DNA of 64,000 nucleotides from contig NZ_RJKL01000001.1 in NCBI RefSeq assembly GCF_003751945.1, positions 1,550,001 to 1,614,000 on the forward strand, given 5' to 3'. Positions within the stretch are counted from its first letter, which is position 1. Each line of letters begins with the position of its first letter. The notes below the pieces were generated by a model. It made no database searches. It worked only from the letters and a program-made list of their open reading frames with translations, and was not told the DNA's origin. The stretch comes from Couchioplanes caeruleus (lineage in GTDB: Bacteria > Actinomycetota > Actinomycetes > Mycobacteriales > Micromonosporaceae). Made by a program: the position numbers and the translations under genes. Positions 8,337 through 17,274 of this stretch are shown piece by piece.

Positions 8337-9128
8337 ATGAAACTCAACGGACAGACGGCCCTGATCACCGGGGCCTCGAGCGGCATCGGCGCCGCGTACG
8401 CGCGGGAGTTCGCGGCCCGCGGCGCCGATCTCGTGCTGGTCGCCCGCAGCGAGGACGCGATGCACCGGCTGGCCGACGAACTGCGCGGCGCACACGGCCG
8501 CCGGATCGAGATCGTGCCCGCGGACCTCGCCGAGCCCGGCGCCGCGGACCGCGTGGCCGCGCGGGTGGCCGCGCTCGGGATCGACGTCGACCTGCTGGTC
8601 AACAACGCCGGCTTCGGGATGCACGGTGACTTCGTCGCCGGCGACGCCGGCCGGCTCACCGCGCAGATCCAGCTCAACTGCGTCGCACTGGTCGACCTGA
8701 CGCGGCGGTTCCTGCCCGGCATGGTGGCCCGCGGACGGGGCGCGGTCGTCAACGTGGCCAGCACGGCGGCGTTCCAGCCGGTGCCGCACATGGCCGTGTA
8801 CGGCGCGACGAAGGCCTTCGTGCTGTCGTTCAGCGAGGCGCTGTACGCCGAGGCCCGACCGGCCGGGGTGAAGGTCCTGGCGATCTGCCCCGGCCCGACG
8901 GAGACGCCGTTCTTCGACGTGGCCGGGGAGGACGCGGCGGTCGGCAAGAAGCGCACCCCGCAGCAGGTGGTGGCGACGACGCTGTCGGCCCTGGAGAAGA
9001 GCCGGCCGAGCCGGGTCGACGGCCTGGCCAACGCGGTGCTGGCGGTGGCGACGAGGTGGGCGCCGAGGCGCTTGGTGATCTCGATAGCCGGCCGCCTGAC
9101 CGCACCGAGCGAAGCAGCCACCGTGTGA
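8337..9128 (+). CDS. Short-chain dehydrogenase/reductase (SDR)
   Basis: 263 residues. The classical SDR motifs are all present: cofactor motif TGASSGIGAAYAREFAARGADLVLVARS near the N-terminus, NNAG near residue 88, a catalytic Ser in VNVASTAAF, and YGATK for the YxxxK pair, followed by CPGPTETPFF. This resembles the DltE-like/DHRS subgroup that keeps R after the LVLVAR strand, so NADP(H) preference is likely. The substrate is unknown. A strong GGGAGG precedes the ATG. It probably shares the transcript and control of the upstream TetR gene. Confidence 0.88.
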   Translation: MKLNGQTALITGASSGIGAAYAREFAARGADLVLVARSEDAMHRLADELRGAHGRRIEIVPADLAEPGAADRVAARVAALGIDVDLLVNNAGFGMHGDFVAGDAGRLTAQIQLNCVALVDLTRRFLPGMVARGRGAVVNVASTAAFQPVPHMAVYGATKAFVLSFSEALYAEARPAGVKVLAICPGPTETPFFDVAGEDAAVGKKRTPQQVVATTLSALEKSRPSRVDGLANAVLAVATRWAPRRLVISIAGRLTAPSEAATV

Positions 9129-9163
9129 GCCGCAGACCCGGCGTGGACGGTCCGCCCGGCGGG

Positions 9164-9643
9164 TCAGCGCAGCGTCAGCCGGAAGACCCGGGCGCCCGCC
9201 GCCCAGGCGAGTTGCAGATCGCCGGGGTCCGGGTCGCCGTTCTCGTCGAGGCGGATGTTGTTGAAGCCGGCGAAGCTCGGGACGTCCCGGGCGATCACGC
9301 CATACTCTTCGACCACCGCGGCCTCCTCGGTCAGCACGCGAACGTCCGCCAGCCGCCGCCGGCCGAGATGCCGCACCTCCACCGGTTCCCCGGTCCGCAG
9401 ATTCCTCCCCCAGGCGAACGGCGAGCCGACCAGCAAGTCGCCCTCATGCCGGGTGTACGTGACGGGCACCGTGAACCGTTTCCCGGACTTGCGTCCCACG
9501 ACGTACAGGGTGAGCAGATTCCGTCCGACCACCCGGGACAGGAGCGGGATCCGGAGCAGGGCCCGCACCATCACGTTGGCGAGTCCCTGCAAGCGCAGCG
9601 TCCTGGCCCTGCCCCTGCCGGGTTCCGTGCGACCAGCCGTCAT
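9164..9643 (-). CDS. Deazaflavin (F420)-dependent nitroreductase-family protein
   Basis: 159 residues. The segment LLTLYVVGRKSGKRFTVPVTYTRHEGDLLVGSPFAWGRNLR is the hallmark of the DUF385/F420H2-dependent quinone reductase or nitroreductase family: GRKSG...R.. P..Y, then WxxNL-like spacing. Members use the actinobacterial deazaflavin cofactor F420. The ATG at 9643 is chosen because GGGGAGG lies just upstream; longer starts read through non-coding-like sequence. It is convergent with the SDR gene. Confidence 0.82.
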   Translation of the reverse strand: MTAGRTEPGRGRARTLRLQGLANVMVRALLRIPLLSRVVGRNLLTLYVVGRKSGKRFTVPVTYTRHEGDLLVGSPFAWGRNLRTGEPVEVRHLGRRRLADVRVLTEEAAVVEEYGVIARDVPSFAGFNNIRLDENGDPDPGDLQLAWAAGARVFRLTLR

Positions 9644-9758
9644 GGCGGCCTCCCCAAGGTCGACGCCGCTGCACGTACGCCTCGACGTTACCTCGCCGGA
9701 GTCGTCATCCAGCCCGCCGGCACAGGACTTCGACAAAGACAGGCCACCGCGGGTTGAC

Positions 9759-9780
9759 ATTCACCGGCAGTTCACATCGA
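9759..9780 (+). promoter_or_regulatory. Possible PHO box upstream of phoD
   Basis: Two 11-bp units in direct repeat, ATTCACCGGCA (9759-9769) and GTTCACATCGA (9770-9780), end 17 bp before the phoD start. PhoP of actinomycetes binds tandem 11-bp units with a GTTCACC-like core, so phosphate-starvation control fits the gene. Only two units are seen and the second is degenerate after GTTCAC. Confidence 0.5.
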
Positions 9781-9797
9781 GCCGATAGACCAGCGAC

Positions 9798-11348
9798 ATG
9801 ACCACGATCGATCGACGCAGCCTGCTGCGGGCCGGCCTCGCCGGTGGTGTCCTCGGTGCCCTGCCCGCCGCGCCGGCGTTCGGCGGGTGGGGCGCGAGCC
9901 GTCCCGTGCTGACCCACGGCGTACAGAGCGGCGACGCCACCGCCGAGTCGGCCCTCGTCTGGACCCGGGCGGACCGGCCGGGCCGGATGTGGGTCGAGGT
10001 GAGCCGCCGCCCGGACCTGGGTGGTGCCCGGCGTGTCCGCGGCCCGGTGCTCACCCCGGACACCGATCTCACCGGCAAGGTGCGCCTGCGGGGCCTGCCG
10101 TCGGGCGAGCGCCTGTTCTATTCCGTACGGGTGGAGAGCCTCGACCGTCCCGGCCTCTTCAGCGCACCGGTGTCGGGGCAGCTCAGCACCGCCCCGACCC
10201 GGCGCCGGGACGTCTCGTTCCTCTGGACCGGCGACGTCGCCGGCCAGGGCTGGGGCATCGACCCCGCGTACGGCGGCTTCAAGATCTTCGAATCCATGCG
10301 GGCCCGGCGGCCGGACTTCCTGCTGCACAGCGGCGACACCGTCTACGCCGACGGTCCGCTGCCGGCGCAGGTGACGCTCCCCGACGGCCGGATCTGGCGC
10401 AATCTCGTCACCGAGGAGAAGTCCAAGGTCGCCGAGACGCTGGCCGAGTATCGCGGCCAGTACGCCTACAACCTGCTCGATGACGCGTACCGGGCGTTCG
10501 CCGCCCAGGTGCCGCAGGTCAGCCAGTGGGACGACCACGAGGTGGTCAACAACTGGTATCCCGGCGAGATCCTCGACGACGTGCGCTACACCGAGAAGCG
10601 GGTCGACGTGCTGGCCGCCCGCGCGCGCCAGGCGTACCACGAATGGGTGCCCGTGCCGGGCACGGCCGGGCCGATCCACCGCAAGATCCCGTACGGACCG
10701 CTGCTGGACGTCTTCGTGCTCGACATGCGCACGTGCAAGGACGTCAACGATGCCAATACGCACGCCGATCCCCACCGCGGTCTGCTCGGCGACGAGCAGC
10801 GGGAATGGCTGATCCGCGGCCTGCGGGACTCGCGGGCGACCTGGAAGGTGATCGCCAACGACCTGCCGCTGGGTCTCGTCGTGCCGGACGGCCCGGCCGC
10901 GCAGGAAGGCGTCGCGCAGGGCGACCCGGGCGCGCCCCGGGGCCGGGAGCTGGAATTCGCCGAGGTGCTGCGGGCGGCGCACCGGGCCGGGGTGACCGGA
11001 ATCGTCTTCCTGACCGCGGACGTGCACTACACCGCCGCCCACCACTACGACCCGGCGCGGGCGGCGGTGCAGGACTTCACGCCGTTCTGGGAGTTCGTGT
11101 CCGGCCCGGCCCACGCCGGCGGGTTCGGCCCGAACGCCCTGGACGGCACCTTCGGCCCGCGGGCCGTGTTCGTCCACGCACCGCCGGTGGCGAACACCTC
11201 GCCGGCCGAGGGTTTCCAGCACTTCGGTGAGGTACGCATCGACGGGCGCACCGGCGACTTCCGCGTGGACCTGCGCGACCGTGACGGGGCGTCGCTCTGG
11301 ACCACCACGCTGAAGGCGCCGGCGCGGTCCCTCAGCGCAGTGCGGTGA
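9798..11348 (+). CDS. phoD: PhoD-family alkaline phosphatase/phosphodiesterase, Tat-exported
   Basis: 516 residues. The Tat signal reads MTTIDRRSLLRAGLAGGVLGALPAAPAFG. The PhoD N-terminal beta-domain (HGVQSGDATAESALVWTRADRPGRMWVEV) is followed by the metallophosphatase core: WTGDVAGQGWGIDP, HSGDTVYADGPLP, QWDDHEVVNNWYP, NDLPLGL and LTADVHYTAAHHYDP. These hold the Asp/Asn/His ligands of the Fe-Ca centre. It releases phosphate from phosphomonoesters or phosphodiesters outside the cell. A possible PHO box lies upstream. Its last 17 bp overlap the convergent DJ-1 gene. Confidence 0.93.
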   Translation: MTTIDRRSLLRAGLAGGVLGALPAAPAFGGWGASRPVLTHGVQSGDATAESALVWTRADRPGRMWVEVSRRPDLGGARRVRGPVLTPDTDLTGKVRLRGLPSGERLFYSVRVESLDRPGLFSAPVSGQLSTAPTRRRDVSFLWTGDVAGQGWGIDPAYGGFKIFESMRARRPDFLLHSGDTVYADGPLPAQVTLPDGRIWRNLVTEEKSKVAETLAEYRGQYAYNLLDDAYRAFAAQVPQVSQWDDHEVVNNWYPGEILDDVRYTEKRVDVLAARARQAYHEWVPVPGTAGPIHRKIPYGPLLDVFVLDMRTCKDVNDANTHADPHRGLLGDEQREWLIRGLRDSRATWKVIANDLPLGLVVPDGPAAQEGVAQGDPGAPRGRELEFAEVLRAAHRAGVTGIVFLTADVHYTAAHHYDPARAAVQDFTPFWEFVSGPAHAGGFGPNALDGTFGPRAVFVHAPPVANTSPAEGFQHFGEVRIDGRTGDFRVDLRDRDGASLWTTTLKAPARSLSAVR

Positions 11349-12000
11349 CGAACGCGGCGGCGAGCTCCTGCGACGAGCCGGGGTTCTGGCCGCTGTAGAG
11401 GTTGCGGTCGACCACCACGTGCGAAGCCCACGGTTCGCCCGCGGAGAAGCGTGCGCCGAGGCCGGTCAGCCGGTCCTCGAGCAGCCACGGCAGCTTGCCG
11501 GCCAGACCGGCGGCCTCCTCCTCGACGTTGCTGAAGGCGGTGAGCCGGTAGCCGGCGAACGGCCATGCGCCGTCCGCCTGCGCGGTGGCGAGCAGCGCGG
11601 CCACGCCGTGGCACACCACCGCCAACGGCCGGCCCGCGGCCATCGTGGCCCGGATGACGTCCGCGGACGCCGGGTTCTGCGCGAGGTCCTCCATCGGCCC
11701 GTGCCCGCCGGGGTAGTACACGGCCGCGTACCGGGCCGGATCGACGTCCTCGAGCCGGACGGGGTCCTTGAGCGCGCCGATCGAGAGGAGCTGCACCTCG
11801 ACGTCCTCCGAGTCGACACTGGCGCGATCCACCGGCGGTTGCACACCGCCGGGGGTCGCCACGACGACCTCATGACCGGCGGCGGTCACCGCGCGGTAGG
11901 GCGCGAGGAACTCCTCGGCCCAGAAGCCGGTGGGGTGGGCGGCGCCGTCCGCCAGGGTGAGCCGGTCGGCGCCGGTCATCACGAACAGGACCTGGGACAT
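11332..12000 (-). CDS. DJ-1/PfpI-family protein (type 1 glutamine amidotransferase-like, class I GATase fold)
   Basis: 222 residues. The nucleophile elbow AVVCHGVAALL contains the conserved Cys, preceded by YAAVYYPGGHGPMEDL, which supplies the upstream Gly-rich loop and His/Glu. This is the layout of the Hsp31-like/glyoxalase III subgroup, where a Glu in the N-terminal part and the GGHG loop complete the site. Possible roles are methylglyoxal detoxification or chaperone activity. It is transcribed divergently from the LysR gene 80 bp away, which is the obvious regulator. Confidence 0.85.
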   Translation of the reverse strand: MSQVLFVMTGADRLTLADGAAHPTGFWAEEFLAPYRAVTAAGHEVVVATPGGVQPPVDRASVDSEDVEVQLLSIGALKDPVRLEDVDPARYAAVYYPGGHGPMEDLAQNPASADVIRATMAAGRPLAVVCHGVAALLATAQADGAWPFAGYRLTAFSNVEEEAAGLAGKLPWLLEDRLTGLGARFSAGEPWASHVVVDRNLYSGQNPGSSQELAAAFVTALR

Positions 12001-12080
12001 CGCGTACGTCCTTTCTCGGTGGACTTCTCTTCGGCGACGGTACGGCCGCCGCACCCTCGGCAACCAATAGGATTGCCGGG

Positions 12081-13013
12081 ATGGCCGATCAGAAAACCGA
12101 TGAGGCTCGCGCCACCACGCGGCCGCTGGACCTCATGCAGCTCCGCACGTTCCTGGCGATCCACCGGGCCGGCTCGCTGACCGCCGCCGCCCGGCTGCTC
12201 GGTCTCTCCCAGCCCACGGTGACCGCGCAGCTCAAGGCGCTCGAACAGCGGCTCGGGCGCCAGCTCTTCGAGCGGCTGCCGCACGGCGTGGCGCCCACGT
12301 CGGTGGCGCTGGAGCTGGCGGCGCAGATCGCCGAGCCCCTCGACCGGCTGGCGTCCGTGGCCGGGCCCTCGGACGACGTCGCCGCCGCCGAGGAGCCCGT
12401 GCATCTGGCCGGCCCGGCCGAGCTGGTCGCCGTCCGGGCCATGCCCGCGCTCGCGCCGCTGGTCGGCCGCGGGGTCCGGCTGCGGGTCACCCACGGCCTC
12501 GCCGACGACCTGCTGGACGGGTTGCGGGCCGGGCGCTTCGACCTGGTCCTCTCCGCGATCCGCCCGCGCGGCCGGGCGGTGACCGCCGTGCCGCTCATGG
12601 ACGAGGAGTTCGTCCTCGTCGCCGGCCCGGTGTGGGCCGCTCGGATCGGCGCGGTCGACCCCGGCGACGCCCGACTCCTCGACGAGCTGCCGCTGCTCAG
12701 CTACGCCGAGGACCTGCCGATTCTGCGCCGCTACTGGCGCCACGTCTTCCGCCGGCGCCTCACCGCACCGGCGGCCGTGGTCGTGCCCGACCTGCGCGCC
12801 GTGCTCGCCGCGGCCGTCGCCGGCGCCGGGATCTCGGTGCTGCCACGCTACCTGTGCGAGCAGGAGCTCGCGGACGGACGGCTGGTGCCGTTGCTGGAGC
12901 CGGACGACCCACCCATCAACACCGGATTCCTCGCCCATCGGGCCGGAGCCCGGGTGCTGCCGCACGTCGATCTCGTCCGGGGCGAGCTGCTGCGCCAGGC
13001 GCGTGACTGGTGA
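12081..13013 (+). CDS. LysR-family transcriptional regulator
   Basis: 310 residues. The N-terminal winged helix (MQLRTFLAIHRAGSLTAAARLLGLSQPTVTAQLKALEQRLGRQLFERLPHG) is a textbook LysR HTH and linker, followed by a two-lobed effector domain (FDLVLSAIRPRG, LPRYLCEQELADGRLVPLLEP). It is divergent from the DJ-1/PfpI gene and overlaps the downstream PEP-mutase-like gene by 4 bp, so it may control both sides. There is no obvious T-N11-A box that I can assign with confidence. Confidence 0.9.
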   Translation: MADQKTDEARATTRPLDLMQLRTFLAIHRAGSLTAAARLLGLSQPTVTAQLKALEQRLGRQLFERLPHGVAPTSVALELAAQIAEPLDRLASVAGPSDDVAAAEEPVHLAGPAELVAVRAMPALAPLVGRGVRLRVTHGLADDLLDGLRAGRFDLVLSAIRPRGRAVTAVPLMDEEFVLVAGPVWAARIGAVDPGDARLLDELPLLSYAEDLPILRRYWRHVFRRRLTAPAAVVVPDLRAVLAAAVAGAGISVLPRYLCEQELADGRLVPLLEPDDPPINTGFLAHRAGARVLPHVDLVRGELLRQARDW

Positions 13014-13828
13014 CGCGGGTAGGATCGATCTTCGTGATCGAGGACGTGCGCGCCGCCTTCCGCCTGCTGCACACCGCCGGCACGTTCGTGCTGCCGAACC
13101 CGTGGGACGTGCCGTCGGCGCGGCTGCTCGAACACCTCGGATTCCCGGCCCTGGCCACGACGAGTTCCGGGTTCGCCGCCACGCTCGGCCGCGCGGACCA
13201 GCATGTCACCCGCGACGAACTGGTCGCCCATGTCGCCGCCCTCACCGCGGCCGTCCGGGTGCCGGTGTCGGTCGACGCCGAACGGGGCTACGCCGAGGAC
13301 CCGGCAGGCGTCGCCGAGACCGTACGGATGCTCGCCGACGCCGGCGCCAGCGGCGTGTCGATCGAGGACTACGACCCGGTCACCGGCGACGTCTCACCCG
13401 TCGGCGTCGCCGTCGAGCGGATCGCCGCCGCGGCGAGCGTCTGCGCCGAGTACGGCATGGTGCTCACCGGCCGGGCGGAGAATCACCTCTACGGGATCGG
13501 CGACCTGGATGACACGATTGCGCGCCTGACGGCGTACCGGGACGCCGGCGCGGCCTGCCTGTACGCGCCCGGGCTGACCGACCTCGGCGACATCGCCCGG
13601 GTGGTCGGCGAGGTCGGCGCCGCGATCAACGTCCTGGCGTTGCGGGACGGCCCCACCGTGCCCCGGCTCGCGGACGTCGGCGTGCGCCGGGTGTCCACCG
13701 GAGGCAGCCTGGCCTGGGCGGCCTACGGTGCGCTCGTGCACGCCGCCGAGGAACTGCGCGACAGCGGGACCAGCACCTACCTCGACCGGGCACTCCCCCG
13801 CCCCCTCCGCGACGCGGCCTTCGGCTGA
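13010..13828 (+). CDS. Isocitrate lyase/PEP mutase superfamily protein
   Basis: 272 residues. The motifs are LPNPWDVPSARLLEHLGFPALATTSSGFAATLGRAD (phosphoenolpyruvate mutase N-terminal strand), VSVDAERGYAED (metal-binding DxExGY, the usual D-x-E-x-G-Y/F-G) and GVSIEDYD (GxxIED). The usual KKCGH loop of true isocitrate lyases is absent, so a carboxyvinyl-phosphonate- or 2,3-dimethylmalate-lyase-like activity is more likely than isocitrate cleavage. The GTG at 13010 overlaps the LysR stop; a GTG at 13034 with AGGA upstream is an alternative. Confidence 0.85.
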   Translation: MTRVGSIFVIEDVRAAFRLLHTAGTFVLPNPWDVPSARLLEHLGFPALATTSSGFAATLGRADQHVTRDELVAHVAALTAAVRVPVSVDAERGYAEDPAGVAETVRMLADAGASGVSIEDYDPVTGDVSPVGVAVERIAAAASVCAEYGMVLTGRAENHLYGIGDLDDTIARLTAYRDAGAACLYAPGLTDLGDIARVVGEVGAAINVLALRDGPTVPRLADVGVRRVSTGGSLAWAAYGALVHAAEELRDSGTSTYLDRALPRPLRDAAFG

Positions 13829-13838
13829 CGAGCCCCCT

Positions 13839-14381
13839 TCACGAGCGGCATCTGCGGACGGCCTCGACGCTCTCGGTTCCGCCGACGGTGGGACTGCGGC
13901 GTTCGAGCAGGATGACGTCGCGCCATCGGCCGCGATGACAGCCGATGCGTTCGCGGGTGCCGATGGTGCGGAAGCCGCAGGAGTGGTGCAGGGCGAGGCT
14001 GGCGGCGTTCTCCGGGAAGATCCCGGACTGGATCGTCCAGATCCCGGCGGCCTCGGTGGACGCGATCAGTCGCTCGAGCAGGACGCGGCCGACGCCGCGT
14101 CCGCCATGGCCGGGATGGACGTAGACGGAGTGCTCGACCACTCCGGCATAGACCGGCCGGGTGGAGACCGGGGAGCAGGCCACCCAGCCGGTGACGACGC
14201 CGTCCGCGTCGAGGGAGACGAACCGGTGCCCGCGCAACCGGCCCGCGTCGAACGCCTCCCAGCTCGGCGTCTCCGTCTCGAAAGTGGCGTGCCCGGTGGC
14301 GATGCCGGCGGCATAGATGGCGAGGACGGCGTCGGCGTGCCCGGCGGTCATCGGCACCAGGCGGGCCCGGGCGCCGTTCAT
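13839..14381 (-). CDS. GNAT N-acetyltransferase (phosphinothricin-acetyltransferase-like)
   Basis: 180 residues. It begins MNGARARLVPMTAGHADAVLAIYAAGIATGHATFETETPSWEAFD, very like the PAT/Bar branch, where TxxATFE precedes the acceptor pocket. The acetyl-CoA loop is HPGHGGRGVGRVLLERLI, and HHSCGFRTIGTRERIG is the terminal V/beta-5 segment including the CGF turn. It probably acetylates an amino group of a small toxic or amino-acid-like compound. It is transcribed leftward, convergent with 13010-13828. Confidence 0.85.
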   Translation of the reverse strand: MNGARARLVPMTAGHADAVLAIYAAGIATGHATFETETPSWEAFDAGRLRGHRFVSLDADGVVTGWVACSPVSTRPVYAGVVEHSVYVHPGHGGRGVGRVLLERLIASTEAAGIWTIQSGIFPENAASLALHHSCGFRTIGTRERIGCHRGRWRDVILLERRSPTVGGTESVEAVRRCRS

Positions 14382-14660
14382 CGGTCGCCACCGGCGGCGG
14401 CGGGAGAGGCGTCATCGTGGGCAACGACGACCTCGTCGGCGGCGCCGGCCGGCAGGCGGCGCGGCAACGACTCGATGATCACGGGCACTCCTCGGGCCGG
14501 CGCCGGCGCGGCGATCTCGAGCAGGGTACCGAGCTGGGCGGAACGCCTCGAGCTCGACCTCACGCCCCTGCGCGCACATCGAAGTTCTTCGTTGTCAGGA
14601 CATCTTGATGTAACGTCTCTTGCGATTGGATCCGTGGGCACCCCGACGCCGGGAGGCGCC
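14382..14660. other. Intergenic region with possible degraded short gene
   Basis: This stretch separates the leftward acetyltransferase from the rightward phytase. On the minus strand a 34-codon frame (GTG at 14482, stop overlapping the acetyltransferase ATG, GGAG upstream) could be a leader peptide. Fragments of protein-like sequence in all three minus frames between 14480 and 14620 look like a decayed gene. A short inverted repeat ACATC-TT-GATGT near 14600 may be an operator. None of this is firm. Confidence 0.3.
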
Positions 14661-16022
14661 ATGCATCTCCGCTCCGGTCACCGCCTGCTGACCGTGACGA
14701 CGACTCTTCTCTGCACGGCCCTGCCGCCCCTCGCCCTGCTGCCCCTCGCCCCGGTGGCGCTGGCCGCCGGCCTGCCCGTTGTCGACGCCGAGCGGGAGAC
14801 GCCGGCGCTGTTCGACGACGAGGCGGGCAGCAACTCCAATGCCGACGACCCGGCCATCTGGCTCCACCCCACCAACCATGGCCGCAGCGTCGTCGTCGCC
14901 ACCGCCAAGGAGGGCGGCCTGCGGGCCTACTCGCTGACCGGCAGGCAACTGCAGTCCATCGCCGCGCCGGTCGGCTCCGGATCGGAGGAGGCCGGACGGT
15001 TCAACAACGTCGACCTCGCGTACGGCGTACGGCTGGCCGGCGTGCCGTCGGACCTCGCCGTGGTGTCCGACCGGGGACGCGACACGCTGCGGACGTACCG
15101 GATCGATCCCGCCGCGGCGGCGGGCGGGCGGGCGCCGCTGACCGACGTGAGCGACCCGGCCGCGCCGCCGGTCTTCTCGAGCAGCCCCGACGAGGTCGGC
15201 GACCAGGCGACGGCCTACGGACTGGCGACCTGGCGCGACCCCGCCTCGGGGCAGCACTACGCGCTGGTCAGCCGCCGCCACACCACCCAGGTGGCGCTGG
15301 TCCGGCTCGTCACCACGCCGGCCGGCACGATCACCTACACAGTGGAACGCCGCCTGACGCTGCCGTCCAGTTTCCGGTTGCCGGACGGCTCGAGCTGGAC
15401 GCCGTGCGGGGAACCGGGAGAGCTGCCACAGGTGGAGGGCATGGTCGTCGATGCGCAGACCGGCGTGCTCTATGCGGGGCAGGAGGACGTGGGGATCTGG
15501 CGGATGCCCGCCACCCTGACCGGTACGCCCGTGCTGATGGACAAGGTCCGGGAGTTCGGGGTGCCGGCCACCTTCGATCCCGACACGGAGGAGTGTGAGG
15601 TCTCCGGGCCCGACCCGGGCGCGGGTGGCAAGCACATCTCGGCCGACGTCGAGGGTCTGACGATCTACTACCGCGGCAACGGCCGGGGTTACCTGCTCGC
15701 GTCGAGTCAGGGCGACGACACCTTCGTGGTGTACCAGCGTGCCGGCGGCAACGAGTACGTGGCGACCTTCCGGATCGGGCCCGATTCGGACGGGCCGGAC
15801 GGCTCCGAGCAGTGCGACGGGGCGATGGTGCTGAACGTGCCGCTCGGGCCGGACTTCGACGAGGGCCTGCTCGTGGTGCAGGACGGCGTCGACACCCCGG
15901 ACGTCCGCGACCCCGCGGGCGAGGTGCGGACGAACACGAACTTCAAGTTCGTGGAGTGGGACGACGTCGCCGACGAGACCGGGCTCGCCGTGGACACCAG
16001 CGGCTGGCATCCCCGGCGGTGA
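14661..16022 (+). CDS. Secreted beta-propeller phytase (3-phytase family)
   Basis: 453 residues with a signal peptide (HRLLTVTTTLLCTALPPLALLPLAPVALAA). Family markers are NADDPAIWLHP near the mature N-terminus, RFNNVDLAYGVRLAG, ATAYGLATW, GELPQVEGMVVDAQTGVLYAGQEDVGIWR, HISADVEGLTIYY and TNFKFVEWDDVADETGL. These acidic strands line the Ca2+-filled channel that binds phytate in beta-propeller phytases. It releases orthophosphate outside the cell and so complements PhoD at 9798-11348. GGGAGG precedes the ATG at 14661. Confidence 0.9.
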   Translation: MHLRSGHRLLTVTTTLLCTALPPLALLPLAPVALAAGLPVVDAERETPALFDDEAGSNSNADDPAIWLHPTNHGRSVVVATAKEGGLRAYSLTGRQLQSIAAPVGSGSEEAGRFNNVDLAYGVRLAGVPSDLAVVSDRGRDTLRTYRIDPAAAAGGRAPLTDVSDPAAPPVFSSSPDEVGDQATAYGLATWRDPASGQHYALVSRRHTTQVALVRLVTTPAGTITYTVERRLTLPSSFRLPDGSSWTPCGEPGELPQVEGMVVDAQTGVLYAGQEDVGIWRMPATLTGTPVLMDKVREFGVPATFDPDTEECEVSGPDPGAGGKHISADVEGLTIYYRGNGRGYLLASSQGDDTFVVYQRAGGNEYVATFRIGPDSDGPDGSEQCDGAMVLNVPLGPDFDEGLLVVQDGVDTPDVRDPAGEVRTNTNFKFVEWDDVADETGLAVDTSGWHPRR

Positions 16023-16042
16023 GGACCGGACCGTCCCGGCGC

Positions 16043-16783
16043 TCACCGCTCGACGAGCGCCATCTCGAAGCTGTAGAGCGCCGGCCGGTAGACGTGGCTG
16101 CCGTATTCGACGGCGCGGCCGCTGTCGTCGTAGGTCGTCCGGACCATCGTCAGTAGCGGCGCTCCGCGCCGTTCCGTCAGCAGGGTCGCCTCCCGGCCGG
16201 TGGCGGCGCGCGCGCCGATGCGCTGGGAGGCCACCCGCAGAGTCACGCCGACCGCTCGCAGCAGTGCGTACAGACCCTGCCTCTCGAGCCGCTCGGGGGT
16301 CAGATCGGCCAATCCGGTGGGAAGCCAGTTCTGCAGGATGGCCAGCGGCTGGTCATTGGCGTAGCGCAGCCGCTCGAGCCGCACCACCTCGGCGCCCGGC
16401 GGCTGGTGCAGTGCCACGGCTATGTCGTCCGTCGCCGGCACCACGGTCGCCGAGATGACCTTGGTGGTGGGATACTGGTTGGCCCGGAGAAGGTCGTCGT
16501 GAAGGCTGCTCAGCTCCACGTTCCGCTTGACCTGACCGTGCACCACCTGCGTGCCGACGCCGCGCTTGCGGACCAGCAGTCCCTTGTCGACCAGATACTG
16601 GATCGCCTGGCGCATGGTGGGGCGCGACAGCCCCATCTGGTCGGCGAGAACTACCTCGTTTTCCAGCCTGGCGCCGGGAAGCAGCTCGCCTCGGTCGATC
16701 ATTGCTTCGATCTGCTGGGCGACCTGGAAATACAGCGGGACCGGGCTGCGCCGGTCGACCGCCACGTTCACCGGACTGCTCAC
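16043..16783 (-). CDS. GntR-family regulator (HutC/UTRA type)
   Basis: 246 residues. The winged-helix region YFQVAQQIEAMIDRGELLPGARLENEVVLADQMGLSRPTMRQAIQYLVDKGLLVRKRGVGTQVV is followed by a UTRA ligand domain (VRLERLRYANDQPLAILQNWLP, MVRTTYDDSGRAVEYGSHVYRPALYSFEM). The GTG at 16783 has a strong GGGAGGA. It stands alone next to a primase remnant. GntR/HutC-type repressors (KorSA-like) occur on actinomycete integrative elements, but the UTRA domain equally fits a chromosomal sugar-phosphate sensor. Confidence 0.9.
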   Translation of the reverse strand: MSSPVNVAVDRRSPVPLYFQVAQQIEAMIDRGELLPGARLENEVVLADQMGLSRPTMRQAIQYLVDKGLLVRKRGVGTQVVHGQVKRNVELSSLHDDLLRANQYPTTKVISATVVPATDDIAVALHQPPGAEVVRLERLRYANDQPLAILQNWLPTGLADLTPERLERQGLYALLRAVGVTLRVASQRIGARAATGREATLLTERRGAPLLTMVRTTYDDSGRAVEYGSHVYRPALYSFEMALVER

Positions 16784-16857
16784 CAGGTCCTCCCCCGATC
16801 GCCTCCCTCCAGGCTACAGCTCGTCAGAATGTCAGGACAAATACCGGCGGCTCAGGC

Positions 16858-17130
16858 GTGAGGTACTCGCCCGAGGCGGGCTTCTTCATCCTTCGAAGCG
16901 GCGTGTGGCGACAGGACAAGCTCGACGAGGTTCGTACAGCCGCGCAGGAAGTCGCAGGTGCGCTCTGGGCCGAGGCCGCCGAGCTGGGCCGTGAGATCGA
17001 GGCGATCGAGGCTGCGGGCGACCCCAGCGGCGAAGGCCAGAAGCTGCGCGGTCGTGTCGCTGCGGTCAAGCAGTTCGCTCGGGCGGCCAACAGCAAGAAG
17101 GGCATCGACGCAATGGTCCGCCAGCACCTC
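16858..17130 (+). pseudogene. Remnant of phage/plasmid-type DNA primase (D5 N-terminal region)
   Basis: A frame of about 90 codons reads RYSPEAGFFILRSGVW, then an amphipathic Glu/Ala-rich helical stretch, then GRVAAVKQFARAANSKKGIDAMVRQHL. This is the pattern of the D5_N domain in P4-type primase/helicases of phages, plasmids and integrative elements: RY.P..G...W.G..W, a charged helix, W/F-A..S.S...I.AM. There is no proper start and the similarity stops abruptly near 17130, well before the helicase domain. It is therefore a relic of an integrated element. The assignment is by motif pattern only. Confidence 0.5.
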
Positions 17131-17274
17131 TGGACAACCGTCCCACTTCACTTCGTACGCGCGGCCGCCGCGACACATCTGCGGTTGCGGCAGTTTCGGC
17201 ACCCCGGCGGCACGCATCAGCTCGATCGGGTGGCCGCAGCACCTTGTCCCCCGTCACCCACGACGAGCCCGACA

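Noticed and set aside
14378..14662. 94-codon minus-strand frame as a gene preceding the acetyltransferase
   Set aside because: No start with a ribosome-binding site except a GTG giving 34 residues, and no recognisable domain; kept only as a possible degraded gene.
16852..17217. Minus-strand frame containing YEVKWDG, reminiscent of the ATP-dependent DNA ligase nucleotidyl motif
   Set aside because: The rest of the frame has no ligase motifs, and the opposite strand reads as a primase D5 N-terminal fragment over most of its length. The short match is probably chance.
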